Below are positions 44,445 through 55,437 of a stretch of 64,000 bases of DNA, piece by piece. The DNA comes from an uncultured Microbacterium sp. Its GTDB lineage: Bacteria; Actinomycetota; Actinomycetes; Actinomycetales; Microbacteriaceae. Numbering within the stretch: position 1 is the stretch's first letter; every line of letters starts with the position of its first letter. The translations under genes were made by a program, and so were the position numbers. The notes beneath the pieces are model-generated. The model did not search any database. It was not told where the DNA came from and worked only from the letters and a program-made list of their open reading frames with translations. The stretch is from assembly GCF_947489255.1 (NCBI RefSeq), contig NZ_CANLCY010000003.1, forward strand, positions 124,001 to 188,000. The letters run 5' to 3'.

Positions 44445-45655
44445 GCGGTGTCTCCCTTCACGGGTGGGGCGATCGCTGCGGTGGCCTTGCGGCCCTTGCG
44501 ACGCGGTTTGGAACGGACGCCGTCGAGATCGGGTGTCTCCGACAGCGGAAGGCGGATGGTGAAGGTCGAGCCGCGGGAGGGCCGGGACCACAGACGCACC
44601 TCGCCGCCGTGCCGTTGCACCGCGTGCTTCACGATGGACAGGCCGAGACCCGTTCCCCCGGTGCGCCGCGAGCGGGCCTGGTCGGCGCGGTAGAAGCGCT
44701 CGAATACCCGGTGCTGGTCGCTCTCGGGGATGCCGATCCCGCGGTCGGTGACGGCGATCTCCACGACCCCGTCGTCGAGCTTGACCCCGACGCCGACCTT
44801 GGACCCCTCCGGGGAGTACGCGATCGCGTTCGCGACCAGGTTGCCGAGCGCCTCGGTGAGGATCTGCGGCTCGCCGCGCACCCACAGCCCCTTCGTGCCG
44901 CCGCGGACCACCGTCACCTGGGCGGCGTCGGCCTGCACCGCATACGCCTCGACCGCGGCGGTCACGACCTCGTCGATCGACACATCCCGCACGTCGCGCA
45001 GCTCGTCGGCCGCCTGCAGGCGCGACAGGCTCAGGATGCGGTTGACCAGCGCGCTCAACCGGGTCACTTCGGCCTGCAGGCGCGTCGAGAAGTGACGCAC
45101 CTGGGCGGGATCGTCGGCGGCGGACTCGATGGCCTCGGCGAGCAGGCTCACCGCCCCGACGGGCGTCTTCAGTTCGTGGCTGGTGTTGGCGACGAAGTCG
45201 CGCCGCATCTCTTCGACGCGCTCGCGCTCGGTGATGTCGCGCAGCACCAGCAGCGTCAGTCGTCCCGAGATGGGGGTGGCGCGCACCGCGACCAGCCTCG
45301 GCTCGGCCGGGGCCGCGCCCCGGCGCAGGCGCAGGTTCTCGGCGATGCCGGAGCCGGTGTCACGGGCGACGCGGGCGACGCGCTTGAGCTCTTCGCTGGC
45401 GATCACCTCGCCCGCGTGGACTCCGAAGACCTCCGCCGCCGGCGAGAGCGCCAGCACGGTCGACGAGGTGTCGCACACGAAGGCGGGGTCGTCCATCGCA
45501 TCCAGCATGGCCTCCACGCCCTCCGGCACCTCGGTGGAGGTCTGAGCCAGAGTGCGGTTGCGAGCGCGGATGGCTCCGGCGATGAGGCCGACCACCGCGG
45601 CCCCGATGAGAAGGCCTGCCAGGAGCGCGAGCAGCGAGAGCTGCGGTTGTTCCAT
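44441..45655 (-). CDS. senX3: sensor histidine kinase SenX3 type
   Basis: 404 aa from the ATG at 45655. One membrane segment after the first residues (LLALLAGLLIGAAVVGLIAG), a PAS-like sensor region (DDPAFVCDTSSTVLALSPAA), HisKA with NTSHELKTPVGAVSLLAEAI, and HATPase with NLVANAIAYSPEG, DRGIGIPESD, GGTGLGLSIVKH. The Lys/Arg-rich tail (RSKPRRKGRK) is unusual. With RegX3 it forms the phosphate two-component system. TACGCT lies 6 nt upstream (leaderless). Confidence 0.92.
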   Translation of the reverse strand: MEQPQLSLLALLAGLLIGAAVVGLIAGAIRARNRTLAQTSTEVPEGVEAMLDAMDDPAFVCDTSSTVLALSPAAEVFGVHAGEVIASEELKRVARVARDTGSGIAENLRLRRGAAPAEPRLVAVRATPISGRLTLLVLRDITERERVEEMRRDFVANTSHELKTPVGAVSLLAEAIESAADDPAQVRHFSTRLQAEVTRLSALVNRILSLSRLQAADELRDVRDVSIDEVVTAAVEAYAVQADAAQVTVVRGGTKGLWVRGEPQILTEALGNLVANAIAYSPEGSKVGVGVKLDDGVVEIAVTDRGIGIPESDQHRVFERFYRADQARSRRTGGTGLGLSIVKHAVQRHGGEVRLWSRPSRGSTFTIRLPLSETPDLDGVRSKPRRKGRKATAAIAPPVKGDTA

Positions 45656-45661
45656 ATCCAC

Positions 45662-45667
45662 AGCGTA
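45662..45667 (-). promoter_or_regulatory. -10 box for leaderless senX3
   Basis: TACGCT on the minus strand, 6 nt before the ATG at 45655. Confidence 0.55.
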
Positions 45668-45682
45668 GAGGGGCGGATGCGA

Positions 45683-45704
45683 CGTCACCCGCCGTTCACC
45701 CCCG
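45683..45704. promoter_or_regulatory. PHO-type direct repeat in the senX3/phoU intergenic region
   Basis: Two 11-bp units, CGTCACCCGCC and GTTCACCCCCG, share TCACC in the same register, as in actinobacterial PhoP/RegX3 boxes. Confidence 0.55.
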
Positions 45705-45827
45705 CCCGGCGTCGGGCAGCAGCTACTATTCACTGTCACAGCACCACTCGTTAACCTTCGCTGGGAAGAATCCCCGAGGGTTGCGGGACACCCATGTGCC
45801 GTGCCGCCGACGAGGAAGGTACCCGCG

Positions 45828-46511
45828 ATGCGCGAAGTATTCCACCAGTCCCTCGAGGACGTCCAGAGCCGCCTGGTCGAGATCGCCGACCTCGTGACGG
45901 TCGCCATCGACCGCGCCACGCGCGCCTTCGGCACGAGCGACGTCTCCCTCGCCGAAGAGGTCATCGAGGCCGATGCGGTCATCGACGAGAAGGCCGTCGA
46001 GCTCGACGAGCTGGCCATCGAGATCCTGGCCCGCCAGCAGCCCGTCGCCCGCGACCTGCGCATCGTGGTCACCGCACTGCGGGTGAGCGCATCGCTCGAG
46101 CGCATGGGCGACATGGCCGAGCACATCGCCCAGCTCGCGCGCTCGCGTTTCCCCGAGCGCGCCATCCCCAAGGGCCTGCGCACGACGTTCACCCGCATGG
46201 GCGAACTCGACGTCGAGGTCGCGCGCAAGCTCGCCGAGCTGCTCCGCACGCAGGATCTCCGCATCGCCGAGTCGATCCGCGACACCGACGACGACATCGA
46301 CGAACTGCACATCAGCGTGTTCGAGAAGGTCCTCGGCGAGTCCTGGAAGGGCGAGGCCACGGCCACGGTCGACGCCACCCTCGCCAGCCGCTACCACGAG
46401 CGCTTCGCCGACCACGCGGTGTCGGTCGCCAAGAAGGTCGTGTACCTGGCCACCGGCGACTGGGCCGGCGCCGACGACGAGACCGAGCAGGAGCCCAGCC
46501 CGGTCATCTGA
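45828..46511 (+). CDS. phoU: phosphate signalling protein PhoU
   Basis: 227 aa from the ATG at 45828, with GGAAGG eight bases upstream. Two three-helix PhoU repeats; the acidic metal-binding pattern E/DxxxD is visible (LAEEVIEADAVIDEKAVELD and LRTQDLRIAESIRDTDDDID). PhoU links the Pst transporter to the SenX3 kinase and keeps the system off when phosphate is sufficient. Divergent from senX3-regX3. Confidence 0.93.
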   Translation: MREVFHQSLEDVQSRLVEIADLVTVAIDRATRAFGTSDVSLAEEVIEADAVIDEKAVELDELAIEILARQQPVARDLRIVVTALRVSASLERMGDMAEHIAQLARSRFPERAIPKGLRTTFTRMGELDVEVARKLAELLRTQDLRIAESIRDTDDDIDELHISVFEKVLGESWKGEATATVDATLASRYHERFADHAVSVAKKVVYLATGDWAGADDETEQEPSPVI

Positions 46512-46517
46512 CCGCGC

Positions 46518-46563
46518 ACACGACGAAGGGGTGGATGCCGTGGCATCCACCCCTTCGTCGTGT
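46518..46563. terminator. bidirectional terminator between phoU and gpmA
   Basis: Perfect 22-bp arms (46518-46539 with 46542-46563); a 2-nt loop means the last pairs open. Arms read ACACGACGAAGG... and include the heptamer GGATGCC. Confidence 0.9.
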
Positions 46564-46568
46564 CGGCG

Positions 46569-47315
46569 TCAGTGCTTGTTGCCCTGCGCGGCGACGGCGG
46601 CCGCACCGGCGGCAGCGGCCTCGGGGTCGAGGTACTCGCCGGGGCCGAGGGGCTTCATGTCGTCGTCGAGACGGTAGACGAGCGGGATGCCGGTCGGGAT
46701 GTTCAGCTCGGCGATGTCGGCGTCGCTGATGCCCTCGAGGTGCTTCACGAGGCCGCGCAGCGAGTTGCCGTGCGCGGTCACGAGCACGGTCTTTCCGGCC
46801 TGCAGGTCGGGCACGATGTCGGAGTGCCAGTAGGGCAGCATGCGGTCGATGACGATGGCGAGCGACTCGGTGTCGGGCACCTCGCCGTCGATCCCCACGT
46901 AGCGCGGGTCGCCGACCTGGCTGTACTGGTCGTCGGCGGGCAGCGGGGGCGGCGGCACGTCGAACGACCGGCGCCAGAGCATGAACTGCTCGTTGCCGAA
47001 CTCTTCGAGGGTCTGCGCCTTGTCCTTGCCCTGCAGCGCGCCGTAGTGGCGCTCGTTGAGGCGCCACGAGCGCTTCACCGGGATCCACAGGCGGTCGGCC
47101 GCGTCGAGGGCGATGTTGGCCGTCTGGATCGCGCGGCTGAGCACCGAGGTGTGCAGCACGTCGGGCAGCACGCCGGACTCGGCCAGCAGCTCACCGCCGC
47201 GCTGGGCCTCGGCCTTGCCCTGGTCGGTGAGTCGCACGTCGACCCAGCCGGTGAACTGGTTGGTCTTGTTCCACTCGCTCTGCCCGTGGCGGAGGAGGAT
47301 CAGCGTGTGAGGCAT
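46569..47315 (-). CDS. gpmA: 2,3-bisphosphoglycerate-dependent phosphoglycerate mutase
   Basis: 248 aa. Interconverts 3- and 2-phosphoglycerate. Histidine phosphatase fold: [20 protein letters not shown] with the phospho-His, [23 protein letters not shown] with the catalytic Glu, and [17 protein letters not shown] with the second His. The C-terminal extension ([13 protein letters not shown]) is Ala-rich. Leaderless promoter (TAGCAT, 6 nt before the ATG). Confidence 0.96.
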   Translation of the reverse strand: MPHTLILLRHGQSEWNKTNQFTGWVDVRLTDQGKAEAQRGGELLAESGVLPDVLHTSVLSRAIQTANIALDAADRLWIPVKRSWRLNERHYGALQGKDKAQTLEEFGNEQFMLWRRSFDVPPPPLPADDQYSQVGDPRYVGIDGEVPDTESLAIVIDRMLPYWHSDIVPDLQAGKTVLVTAHGNSLRGLVKHLEGISDADIAELNIPTGIPLVYRLDDDMKPLGPGEYLDPEAAAAGAAAVAAQGNKH

Positions 47316-47321
47316 GACTCC

Positions 47322-47327
47322 ATGCTA
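47322..47327 (-). promoter_or_regulatory. -10 box for leaderless gpmA
   Basis: TAGCAT on the minus strand, 6 nt before the ATG at 47315. Confidence 0.5.
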
Positions 47328-47375
47328 TCGACGCGGGACCCGCGCTCCGCGAGTGGTTGCTGGCATCATGTCCGA

Positions 47376-48164
47376 GTGACACCCTCGCCCGTCGGACGCC
47401 CCACGCGCGGCACCACGGGGACCAATCGCCTGCGACGCGTCGACCGTTGGATAGCCCGCCACCCCGTCCTCCGCCGCACCGACGACCCCCTCGTCGTCGA
47501 CCTCGGGTTCGGGGCCAGCGCGGTGACGCCCCTCGAGCTCCTCGCCCGTCTGAGGCGGCAACGAGCGGATGCCACCGTCCTCGGTCTCGAGATCGACCCC
47601 GACCGGGTCGCCCGCGCACGCGAGCAGGCCGCAGGGGTCGACGGCGTCGCCTTCGCCCGTGGGGGCTTCGAGGTCCCCGTGGCGGGCGGACGCCGCCCCG
47701 CCGTGATCCGCGCGATGAACGTGCTGCGGCAGTACGACGAGGCCGACGTCGCCGACGCCTGGGCGCGCATGTGCGACCGCCTGCAGCCCGACGGCATCCT
47801 CGTCGAGGGCACGTGCGACGAGATCGGACGCATCGCCACCTGGGCGGAGGTGGGAGCGGATGCCGTCCCCCGCAGCCTCACGGTGTCCCTCAGCCTGAGT
47901 CACCTGGACTCCCCCGCCATCGCGGCGGAGCGACTGCCGAAGGCGCTCATCCACCGCAACGTCGCCGGCGAGCGGGTGCACGAGTTCGTGGCATCCCTGG
48001 ATCGGGAATGGACGCGCGCGGCGGCGGTGGCTCCCTTCGGCCCGACCCACCGCTGGCGCACGGCGATGGCCGCCCTCGCCGACGCGGGCTGGCCGCTCGT
48101 GCGGACGGACAGGTGGCGCCTGGGCGAGGTCGGGGTGGCGTGGGAGGCCGTCGCTCCCGGCTGA
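47376..48164 (+). CDS. class I SAM-dependent methyltransferase-like protein
   Basis: 262 aa, GTG start at 47376. SAM-binding motif I VVDLGFGASAVTPLELLARL, then VLGLEIDPDRVARAREQ (acidic ribose-binding residue), AVIRAMNVLRQYDEADV and LQPDGILVEGTCDEIGR. Substrate unknown. CATCAT lies 6 nt before the start. Convergent with the FUSC gene; a 7-bp hairpin (48195-48215) lies between them. Confidence 0.85.
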   Translation: MTPSPVGRPTRGTTGTNRLRRVDRWIARHPVLRRTDDPLVVDLGFGASAVTPLELLARLRRQRADATVLGLEIDPDRVARAREQAAGVDGVAFARGGFEVPVAGGRRPAVIRAMNVLRQYDEADVADAWARMCDRLQPDGILVEGTCDEIGRIATWAEVGADAVPRSLTVSLSLSHLDSPAIAAERLPKALIHRNVAGERVHEFVASLDREWTRAAAVAPFGPTHRWRTAMAALADAGWPLVRTDRWRLGEVGVAWEAVAPG

Positions 48165-48194
48165 TCCGTGCAGCCCTCCGGCGATCCGCGGGCA

Positions 48195-48215
48195 GACCGC
48201 CGAAACCTGGCGGTC
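48195..48215. terminator. possible weak terminator
   Basis: GACCGCC / GGCGGTC stem of 7 bp with a 7-nt loop between two convergent genes. Confidence 0.45.
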
Positions 48216-48249
48216 GGCCATGGGCCGGAGCCGCGCGGGGACGCCGACG

Positions 48250-49359
48250 CTAGATGCGCGGCAGGAGCGCACGCGCCTCGGCCGAGGGCATCCCCGCCGC
48301 GACGAGCAGATCGACGGCGAGCGGTCGCATCGCGGCGATCAGGTTGAGCTCGCCGACCCCGCCCTCGGGGAGCAGCCTCGCGGGGTCGAGGCGACGCGTG
48401 AGGGCAGAGAGCGTCTCGCGAGCGGCGGGTTCGAGCGAGATGTCGTCGAGGCCCTCACGCACGAGCCCCGCGGCGCGGGCGAGCTCGGCGAGCAGATCGG
48501 CGGGAACGGGCCGGGGCTGCCCGTCGGCGCACAGGTAGGCGGCACGGCGGGCGACGACCCGCAGGTTGCGCGTCGCGAGATCCAGCGCTTCCCGCACGCG
48601 AGCGTGGCGTTGCAGCTCGGTGCGCTGGCGGCGGAGGAACGGCGAGATGCGCGCCACCTCGCGGCCCGACTCGAGCGACCCGGACCACGCGTCGACGTAG
48701 GTCTGCAGGGAGCGCGCGCGCTCGAGGCCGCGCTCGGCCCGCGCGCGGTCGCCTCGGCGCAGCGCGCGGACGATCGTCGCCATCGCCGCGTCGAGCGCGT
48801 CGAAGAGCTCGTCGGCGTCGCGCAGCTCGGTGCGCCGCAGCGTGCGCGGGATCAGCGCAGTGACGATCAGGGCCGCGACACCGCCGATCGCCCCGTCGAC
48901 CAATCGCAGGAAGGGCGCTCCCGTCACGAGCACGAGAGCGATCAGCGACTGCACGACGGCCGCCAGGGCGAAACCCGGCTGCGGGGAGAGGAATCGCGCG
49001 ACGACCAGGGTCAGCGTCATCGCCAGGGCGATCTGCCACCACCCGCTGCCCGCGACCAGCAGCACGACCTCCGCGATGGCGATGCCGACGAGCATGCCCA
49101 CGACGGTCTCGGCCACCCGCCACGGGCGCGCGTCGCGCACGAGGCCGAGACTCGACACCGTCACGGTCGCGGCGAGCAGCGGGACGGGATGGCCGAGGAC
49201 GACGTGCGCGAAGGCGAACGCGGCGGTCGCCGCCACCACGATCTGCGCGATCGCGGGCACCGACTCGCGCACGCGATTCAGCCGACGCGACAGCGTCGAC
49301 CGCCAGCGCGAACGAGGGACGACGACCCCGACGGTCGTCGACGACTCGTCGCCGCTCAT
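48250..49359 (-). CDS. FUSC-family membrane protein
   Basis: 369 aa from the ATG at 49359. Six hydrophobic segments in the N-terminal half (IAQIVVAATAAFAFAHVVLG, VAETVVGMLVGIAIAEVVLL, LIALVLVTGAPFLRLVDGAI), then about 190 residues of charged helices (DELFDALDAAMATIVRALRR). This is the FUSC/aromatic-acid-exporter-like architecture with one membrane half. Efflux role is likely but the substrate is unknown. Overlaps the ygfZ end by 4 bp. Confidence 0.85.
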   Translation of the reverse strand: MSGDESSTTVGVVVPRSRWRSTLSRRLNRVRESVPAIAQIVVAATAAFAFAHVVLGHPVPLLAATVTVSSLGLVRDARPWRVAETVVGMLVGIAIAEVVLLVAGSGWWQIALAMTLTLVVARFLSPQPGFALAAVVQSLIALVLVTGAPFLRLVDGAIGGVAALIVTALIPRTLRRTELRDADELFDALDAAMATIVRALRRGDRARAERGLERARSLQTYVDAWSGSLESGREVARISPFLRRQRTELQRHARVREALDLATRNLRVVARRAAYLCADGQPRPVPADLLAELARAAGLVREGLDDISLEPAARETLSALTRRLDPARLLPEGGVGELNLIAAMRPLAVDLLVAAGMPSAEARALLPRI

Positions 49360-50444
49360 TCCGCCGCGCGGCGGCGGCCCAGGCGCGGCAGTCGCGGAAC
49401 CGCGGCGGTCGCTCCGGCATCGGCCGGGACGACCGTCTCGGCGGACGCGGCGAGCGGACCGTCGGCGGTCATGACGACGAGGGGTACGTCCTCGGGAGCG
49501 GTGCGCTTGACGAGGGCGAGGGCGATCGGCCCCTCCTCGTGGTGGACGGCCACCGACGTGATGGTTCCAATGACCGTATCGCCGGCGCGCACTTCGTCGC
49601 CCCGGGCGGGCAGGATGTTGTCGCTGCCGTCGAGCTGCAGGGCGACCACGCGGCGCGGCGGGTGACCGAGGTTGTGCACCTTGGCCACCGTCTCCTGCCC
49701 GCGGTAGCAGCCTTTCGACAGGTGCACGGCCGTGCGCAGCCAGTCCATCTCGTGCGGCAGGAGCCGCTCGTCGGCGTCGACGCCCACGCGGGGACGCCAC
49801 GCCGCGACGCGCAGCGCCTCGACGGCGTCGAGACCGGCCAGAGCGACCTCGCCACGGACGGCGGCATCGATCAGACGCGCGTGTTCCGCGGCATCCACGA
49901 TCACCTCCGCCCAGTCGCGCTCGGCGCCGGGGTGCGGCTCGACCCGGGCGTAGGCCCACCCCCCGGGCGAGACCTCGGGCCAGGGATCCACCCACGCCGG
50001 GGCGACCGTCGTCAGCGCCGCGACGGCTGCACGCGTGCCTCCCACGACGAACAGGTCGTCGGAGCGGTCGCGCACCTCCACCCGCAGACGGAAACGCATC
50101 CGGTTCAGCCACGTCGCGAGGGCCTCGGCGTCGGACGCGTCCACGAGGAGCCACGTGGTCTCGCCGTCGTCGACCACCGCCGCGGCGTGCTCGACGCGAC
50201 CCTGCGGGTCGAGGATGAGCAGCTCGGTCGACACGCCGGGAGCGAGGTGGGTGAGCGCCTGAGACGACAGCGAGTCGAGCCAGCTCCGTCGATCCTCGCC
50301 GCCCACAGAGATGACGCGACGCTCGCCGAGGGGTGCGAGGGCCCGACCGGATGCCAGCCTCCGCTGCTCGGCCACGGGCGAGCCGACATGGCGCAGGCCC
50401 CGCTCGTCGACGACGGCACCGGGGACGTCGGTGAGCGCGCTCAT
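49356..50444 (-). CDS. ygfZ: YgfZ/GcvT folate-binding protein
   Basis: 362 aa. GcvT-like fold with the diagnostic KGCYRGQE segment (HLSKGCYRGQETVAKV) whose Cys is essential in E. coli YgfZ, preceded by LPHEMDWL. The family uses folate to support repair or assembly of Fe-S proteins. The last 40 residues (VVPADAGATAAVPRL) are a low-complexity extension. Operon order FABP-like, ygfZ, FUSC, with the ygfZ stop overlapping the FUSC start. Confidence 0.92.
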   Translation of the reverse strand: MSALTDVPGAVVDERGLRHVGSPVAEQRRLASGRALAPLGERRVISVGGEDRRSWLDSLSSQALTHLAPGVSTELLILDPQGRVEHAAAVVDDGETTWLLVDASDAEALATWLNRMRFRLRVEVRDRSDDLFVVGGTRAAVAALTTVAPAWVDPWPEVSPGGWAYARVEPHPGAERDWAEVIVDAAEHARLIDAAVRGEVALAGLDAVEALRVAAWRPRVGVDADERLLPHEMDWLRTAVHLSKGCYRGQETVAKVHNLGHPPRRVVALQLDGSDNILPARGDEVRAGDTVIGTITSVAVHHEEGPIALALVKRTAPEDVPLVVMTADGPLAASAETVVPADAGATAAVPRLPRLGRRRAAE

Positions 50445-50445
50445 C

Positions 50446-51045
50446 TCACTCCGCCCGCGCGAGACGGGCCGAGGCGTGCGAGCCGAGCTCGCGGCCGAGG
50501 GCGGCGATGTCCCACGCCCAGAGGAGGTGGTTGTCGACGAGACCGTAGAGCCGCGTAGCGGCCGCGTACGGCTTCGCGCCGGCGGTGCGCACGACCGCGT
50601 CGGTCGCGAGGTCGATGCGCGGGCCCTTCACCTGCCCGACATACAGCTCGAGGACGCCGTCGGCGTGCGCAAGGCTCACCTCGATGTCGAATCCGCCGTC
50701 GGCGTTGCGCAGGGACTCCACGTCGTCGGCGGTGCGCTCGACGGCCGCGGCGGTCGCCGGGAGCAGTGCCGGACCGGCGTCGGCGTCGGTCGCGGGTCGC
50801 GCCAGACGCCAGTATCCGATCTCGGAGACCAGGGGACGGCGCTCGTCGCCGTCGAGCAACCAGGCGTCGGCCGAGTAGTTGAGGAAGGCGCCTCCGTCGT
50901 GGCTGAAGCTCACGCGATGCGCGAACTCACCCGAGAAGGCGCGACCGTCGGCCTCGTAGTCGATGACGCCGGTGCCCTCCCAGACGCCGACGAGCCACGA
51001 CAGGGGGACGAGGTCGGCCGGGAGGTCGGTCGGGATCTCGATCAC
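50446..51045 (-). CDS. FABP/nitrobindin-like (DUF1794) protein
   Basis: 199 aa from a GTG at 51045. Beta-barrel of the FABP-like/nitrobindin family: signature WLVGVWEGTGVIDYE (GxWxGxG) near the N-terminus, SEIGYWRLARP and GVLELYVGQVKGPRIDLATD. Nitrobindins bind heme and react with NO or peroxynitrite; whether the heme His is kept cannot be judged by eye. Coupled to ygfZ (next gene 1 bp downstream). Confidence 0.88.
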   Translation of the reverse strand: MIEIPTDLPADLVPLSWLVGVWEGTGVIDYEADGRAFSGEFAHRVSFSHDGGAFLNYSADAWLLDGDERRPLVSEIGYWRLARPATDADAGPALLPATAAAVERTADDVESLRNADGGFDIEVSLAHADGVLELYVGQVKGPRIDLATDAVVRTAGAKPYAAATRLYGLVDNHLLWAWDIAALGRELGSHASARLARAE

Positions 51046-51053
51046 GAGAGCGC

Positions 51054-51167
51054 TCAGCGCTGGCCGCGATAGAGGTTCCAGATGACCGTTCCCGACACGA
51101 ACGCGATCGCCAGCGAGGCGAGGCCGAGAAGTCCCACGAAGAACAGTTCGAGCGCGAGGAGGTCCAT
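51054..51167 (-). CDS. 37-residue single-span membrane protein
   Basis: MDLLALELFFVGLLGLASLA... ending IWNLYRGQR. One membrane helix covers most of the protein, with a short basic tail. TAAGAT lies 6 nt before the ATG at 51167, the same leaderless pattern as at many real genes here. It ends 8 bp before the FABP-like gene and so is probably first in that operon. Too short for standard gene calling; function unknown. Confidence 0.65.
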   Translation of the reverse strand: MDLLALELFFVGLLGLASLAIAFVSGTVIWNLYRGQR

Positions 51168-51173
51168 GCTTCG

Positions 51174-51179
51174 ATCTTA
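51174..51179 (-). promoter_or_regulatory. -10 box for the 37-residue membrane protein gene
   Basis: TAAGAT on the minus strand, 6 nt before the ATG at 51167; it overlaps the last codons of the upstream gene. Confidence 0.5.
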
Positions 51180-51467
51180 GAGGGCGGCGAGCTCGGCCAG
51201 CGCGAAACCGGCCGTGATGACGCCGAGCACGACGAGCGCGCCGAGACTGCTGAGCGCCATCCGCTGGATGAAGGCCTGCGAGCGGCCGTACCAGAGCTGC
51301 ACGGCGAACGCGGCGATGATGCAACCGCCCAGGGCGACGCTGATCCACTGGGCGCGCCACTCCGCCGGGGCGAAGAGGCCGATCGCGACGCCGGCCAGGG
51401 CGGCGAGCACCCAGACGGCGACGATCCCGCCGAAGGTGCGCCGCGGAGCGAGGTCGGGAGTGGACAT
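51177..51467 (-). CDS. small membrane protein, three helices
   Basis: 96 aa from the ATG at 51467 (MSTPDLAPRRTFGGIVAVWV). Three hydrophobic segments: IVAVWVLAALAGVAIGLF, WISVALGGCIIAAFAVQLWY and LSSLGALVVLGVITAGFALA. No recognised motif. GATGAT lies 6 nt before the start, so it may be leaderless. Divergent from glnR. Confidence 0.75.
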   Translation of the reverse strand: MSTPDLAPRRTFGGIVAVWVLAALAGVAIGLFAPAEWRAQWISVALGGCIIAAFAVQLWYGRSQAFIQRMALSSLGALVVLGVITAGFALAELAAL

Positions 51468-51541
51468 GCCCCCATCATCGCCCAGGAGGCCTCGTCGGTG
51501 CACGCGAAGCGCCGGTGACGGTGCGCCGGGGCGCGTCACCC

Positions 51542-51547
51542 TAAGAT
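51542..51547 (+). promoter_or_regulatory. -10 box for glnR
   Basis: TAAGAT, 37 nt before the TTG start at 51585, giving a leadered mRNA with a Shine-Dalgarno. Confidence 0.45.
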
Positions 51548-51584
51548 GATCGGGTGCGCGGCAGGCCGCGCGGGGAGGTCCAAC

Positions 51585-52277
51585 TTGGCTCAGCTTCTCG
51601 TTCTCAGCTCCGCCCCCGGCGGCGGTGCGGCGTTGCCCGCGCTCGAATTGCTGAGCCACCGCGTGCGCCAGATCCCCGCCGAAGCGGCGCAGCTGATCAA
51701 CGCCCCCAGCGCCGACGTCATCTTCATCGACGCCCGCTTCGACCTGGTCGGTGCGAAGTCGCTGTGCAAGATCATGTCGACCACCGGCGTCGAGGCCCCG
51801 CTGGTCCTGATCGTCACCGAGGGCGGGCTCACGGCCGTGTCCACCGACTGGGGCATCGACGACGTCGTGCTCGTCGGCGCCGGCCCGGCCGAGATCGACG
51901 CGCGGATCCGCCTCGCCATGGGGCGCCGAACGGTCGATCAGGTGTCCACCCGCATCCAGACCTCCGGCATCACGATCGACGAATCGTCGTACTCGGCGAA
52001 GGTGCACGGCAAACCGCTCGACCTCACCTACAAGGAGTTCCAGCTCCTGCACTTCTTCGCCACGCACCCCTCGCGCGTCTTCACTCGCGAGCAGCTGCTC
52101 AGCGAGGTGTGGGGCTACGACTACTTCGGCGGCACCCGCACGGTCGACGTGCACGTGCGACGACTGCGCGCCAAGCTGGGCGATCTCGAGCAGCTCATCG
52201 GCACCGTGCGCAACGTGGGCTACCGCTTCAACGTCTACGAGGACGACGCGCCCGCAGCGGCATCCGCCCCCGCCTGA
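51585..52277 (+). CDS. glnR: GlnR-type OmpR-family nitrogen regulator
   Basis: 230 aa from a TTG at 51585, with GGAGGT six bases upstream (the ATG at 51546 has no such signal). Atypical receiver domain ([42 protein letters not shown]) matching actinobacterial GlnR, which works as a dimer without phosphorylation, and a winged helix with [40 protein letters not shown] and [10 protein letters not shown]. It would control nitrogen assimilation. No kinase is adjacent, as is normal. ppk follows 56 bp downstream. Confidence 0.92.
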   Translation: MAQLLVLSSAPGGGAALPALELLSHRVRQIPAEAAQLINAPSADVIFIDARFDLVGAKSLCKIMSTTGVEAPLVLIVTEGGLTAVSTDWGIDDVVLVGAGPAEIDARIRLAMGRRTVDQVSTRIQTSGITIDESSYSAKVHGKPLDLTYKEFQLLHFFATHPSRVFTREQLLSEVWGYDYFGGTRTVDVHVRRLRAKLGDLEQLIGTVRNVGYRFNVYEDDAPAAASAPA

Positions 52278-52294
52278 GACGCGCGGAACCGCCC

Positions 52295-52316
52295 GTTCAC
52301 TCCCGTGTCACCGACC
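52295..52316 (+). promoter_or_regulatory. PHO-type direct repeat upstream of ppk
   Basis: GTTCACTCCCG and TGTCACCGACC, two 11-bp units sharing TCAC in register, ending 17 bp before the ppk ATG. Confidence 0.5.
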
Positions 52317-52333
52317 CCTGCCATGATGTGGGG

Positions 52334-54498
<2,165 letters not shown>

Positions 54499-54502
<4 letters not shown>

Positions 54503-55437
54503 CCGAGACCGCCGTCTACGCCGCGGGCGGTGTCGTGTGGCGCATGGTCGAGGGCAAGCTCCGCGTGCTCCTCATCCACCGCACCAAGTACCGCGATCTG
54601 ACGCTGCCCAAGGGCAAGGTCGACCCCGGTGAGACCCTCGCCGAGACCGCGGTCCGCGAGATCCGGGAAGAGACCGGCATCCGCGTGGCCCTCGGCGTGC
54701 CCGTGGGGGTGTCGAGATACCGGATGCCGAACGGCCGGACCAAGATCGTGCACTACTGGGCGGCCGAAGCCACCGACGTGGCCGTGCGCACCTCCAGCTT
54801 CGTGCCGAACAAGGAGGTCGCGGCGATCGAGTGGATGAGCCTGAAGAAGGCGCGCAAGAATCTGAGCTACCCCGTCGACGTCGAGATCCTCGACGAGTTC
54901 CAGCGTCTGGTCGACGAACGCGCTCTGCCCACCTTCCCCATCGTCGTCCTCCGCCACGCCAAAGCACGCTCGCGCGACGACTGGGAGGGCGCCGACGACG
55001 CGCGGCCTCTCACCCCGCGCGGTCGTCGACAGTCCCAGGCGATCGTGGGGCCGCTTCTCGCGTTCGGCGTGCGACGGGTCATCTCGAGCCCCGCCGAGAG
55101 GTGCGTCCGCACCGCGACGCCCATCGCCCAGGCGATCGGCCAACGCGTGCAGTTCTCCCCGTCGATCAGCCAGGACGCCTGGGAGGAGGGGCGCGCCGAC
55201 GCGCGGTCGGTCATCGGTCAGCGGGTGCGGTCGCGCAAACCGGTCGTCCTCGCCAGCCACGGCCCCGTGCTCCCCGACATCCTGCACGAGCTCGCCCTCG
55301 CCACGGGAACGATGAGCGGGTCGTACCTGGGCAGCGCCTCGGCGTTGGAGCCGGCGGCGTTCTCCGTGGTGCACGTGCCCGTCGAGCACCCGGGCGCGGG
55401 CATCGTGGCGATCGAGACCCACGAGCCGCAGGTGTGA
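54499..55437 (+). CDS. Nudix hydrolase fused to histidine phosphatase (MutT1-like)
   Basis: 312 aa, GTG start overlapping the ppk stop. Residues 1-140 are Nudix with box [22 protein letters not shown]; residues 150-312 are a histidine phosphatase ([16 protein letters not shown] with [31 protein letters not shown]). This fusion is known from mycobacterial MutT1, which hydrolyses 8-oxo-GTP and diadenosine polyphosphates. Placement after ppk is common in actinobacteria and suggests polyphosphate or nucleotide housekeeping. Confidence 0.92.
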
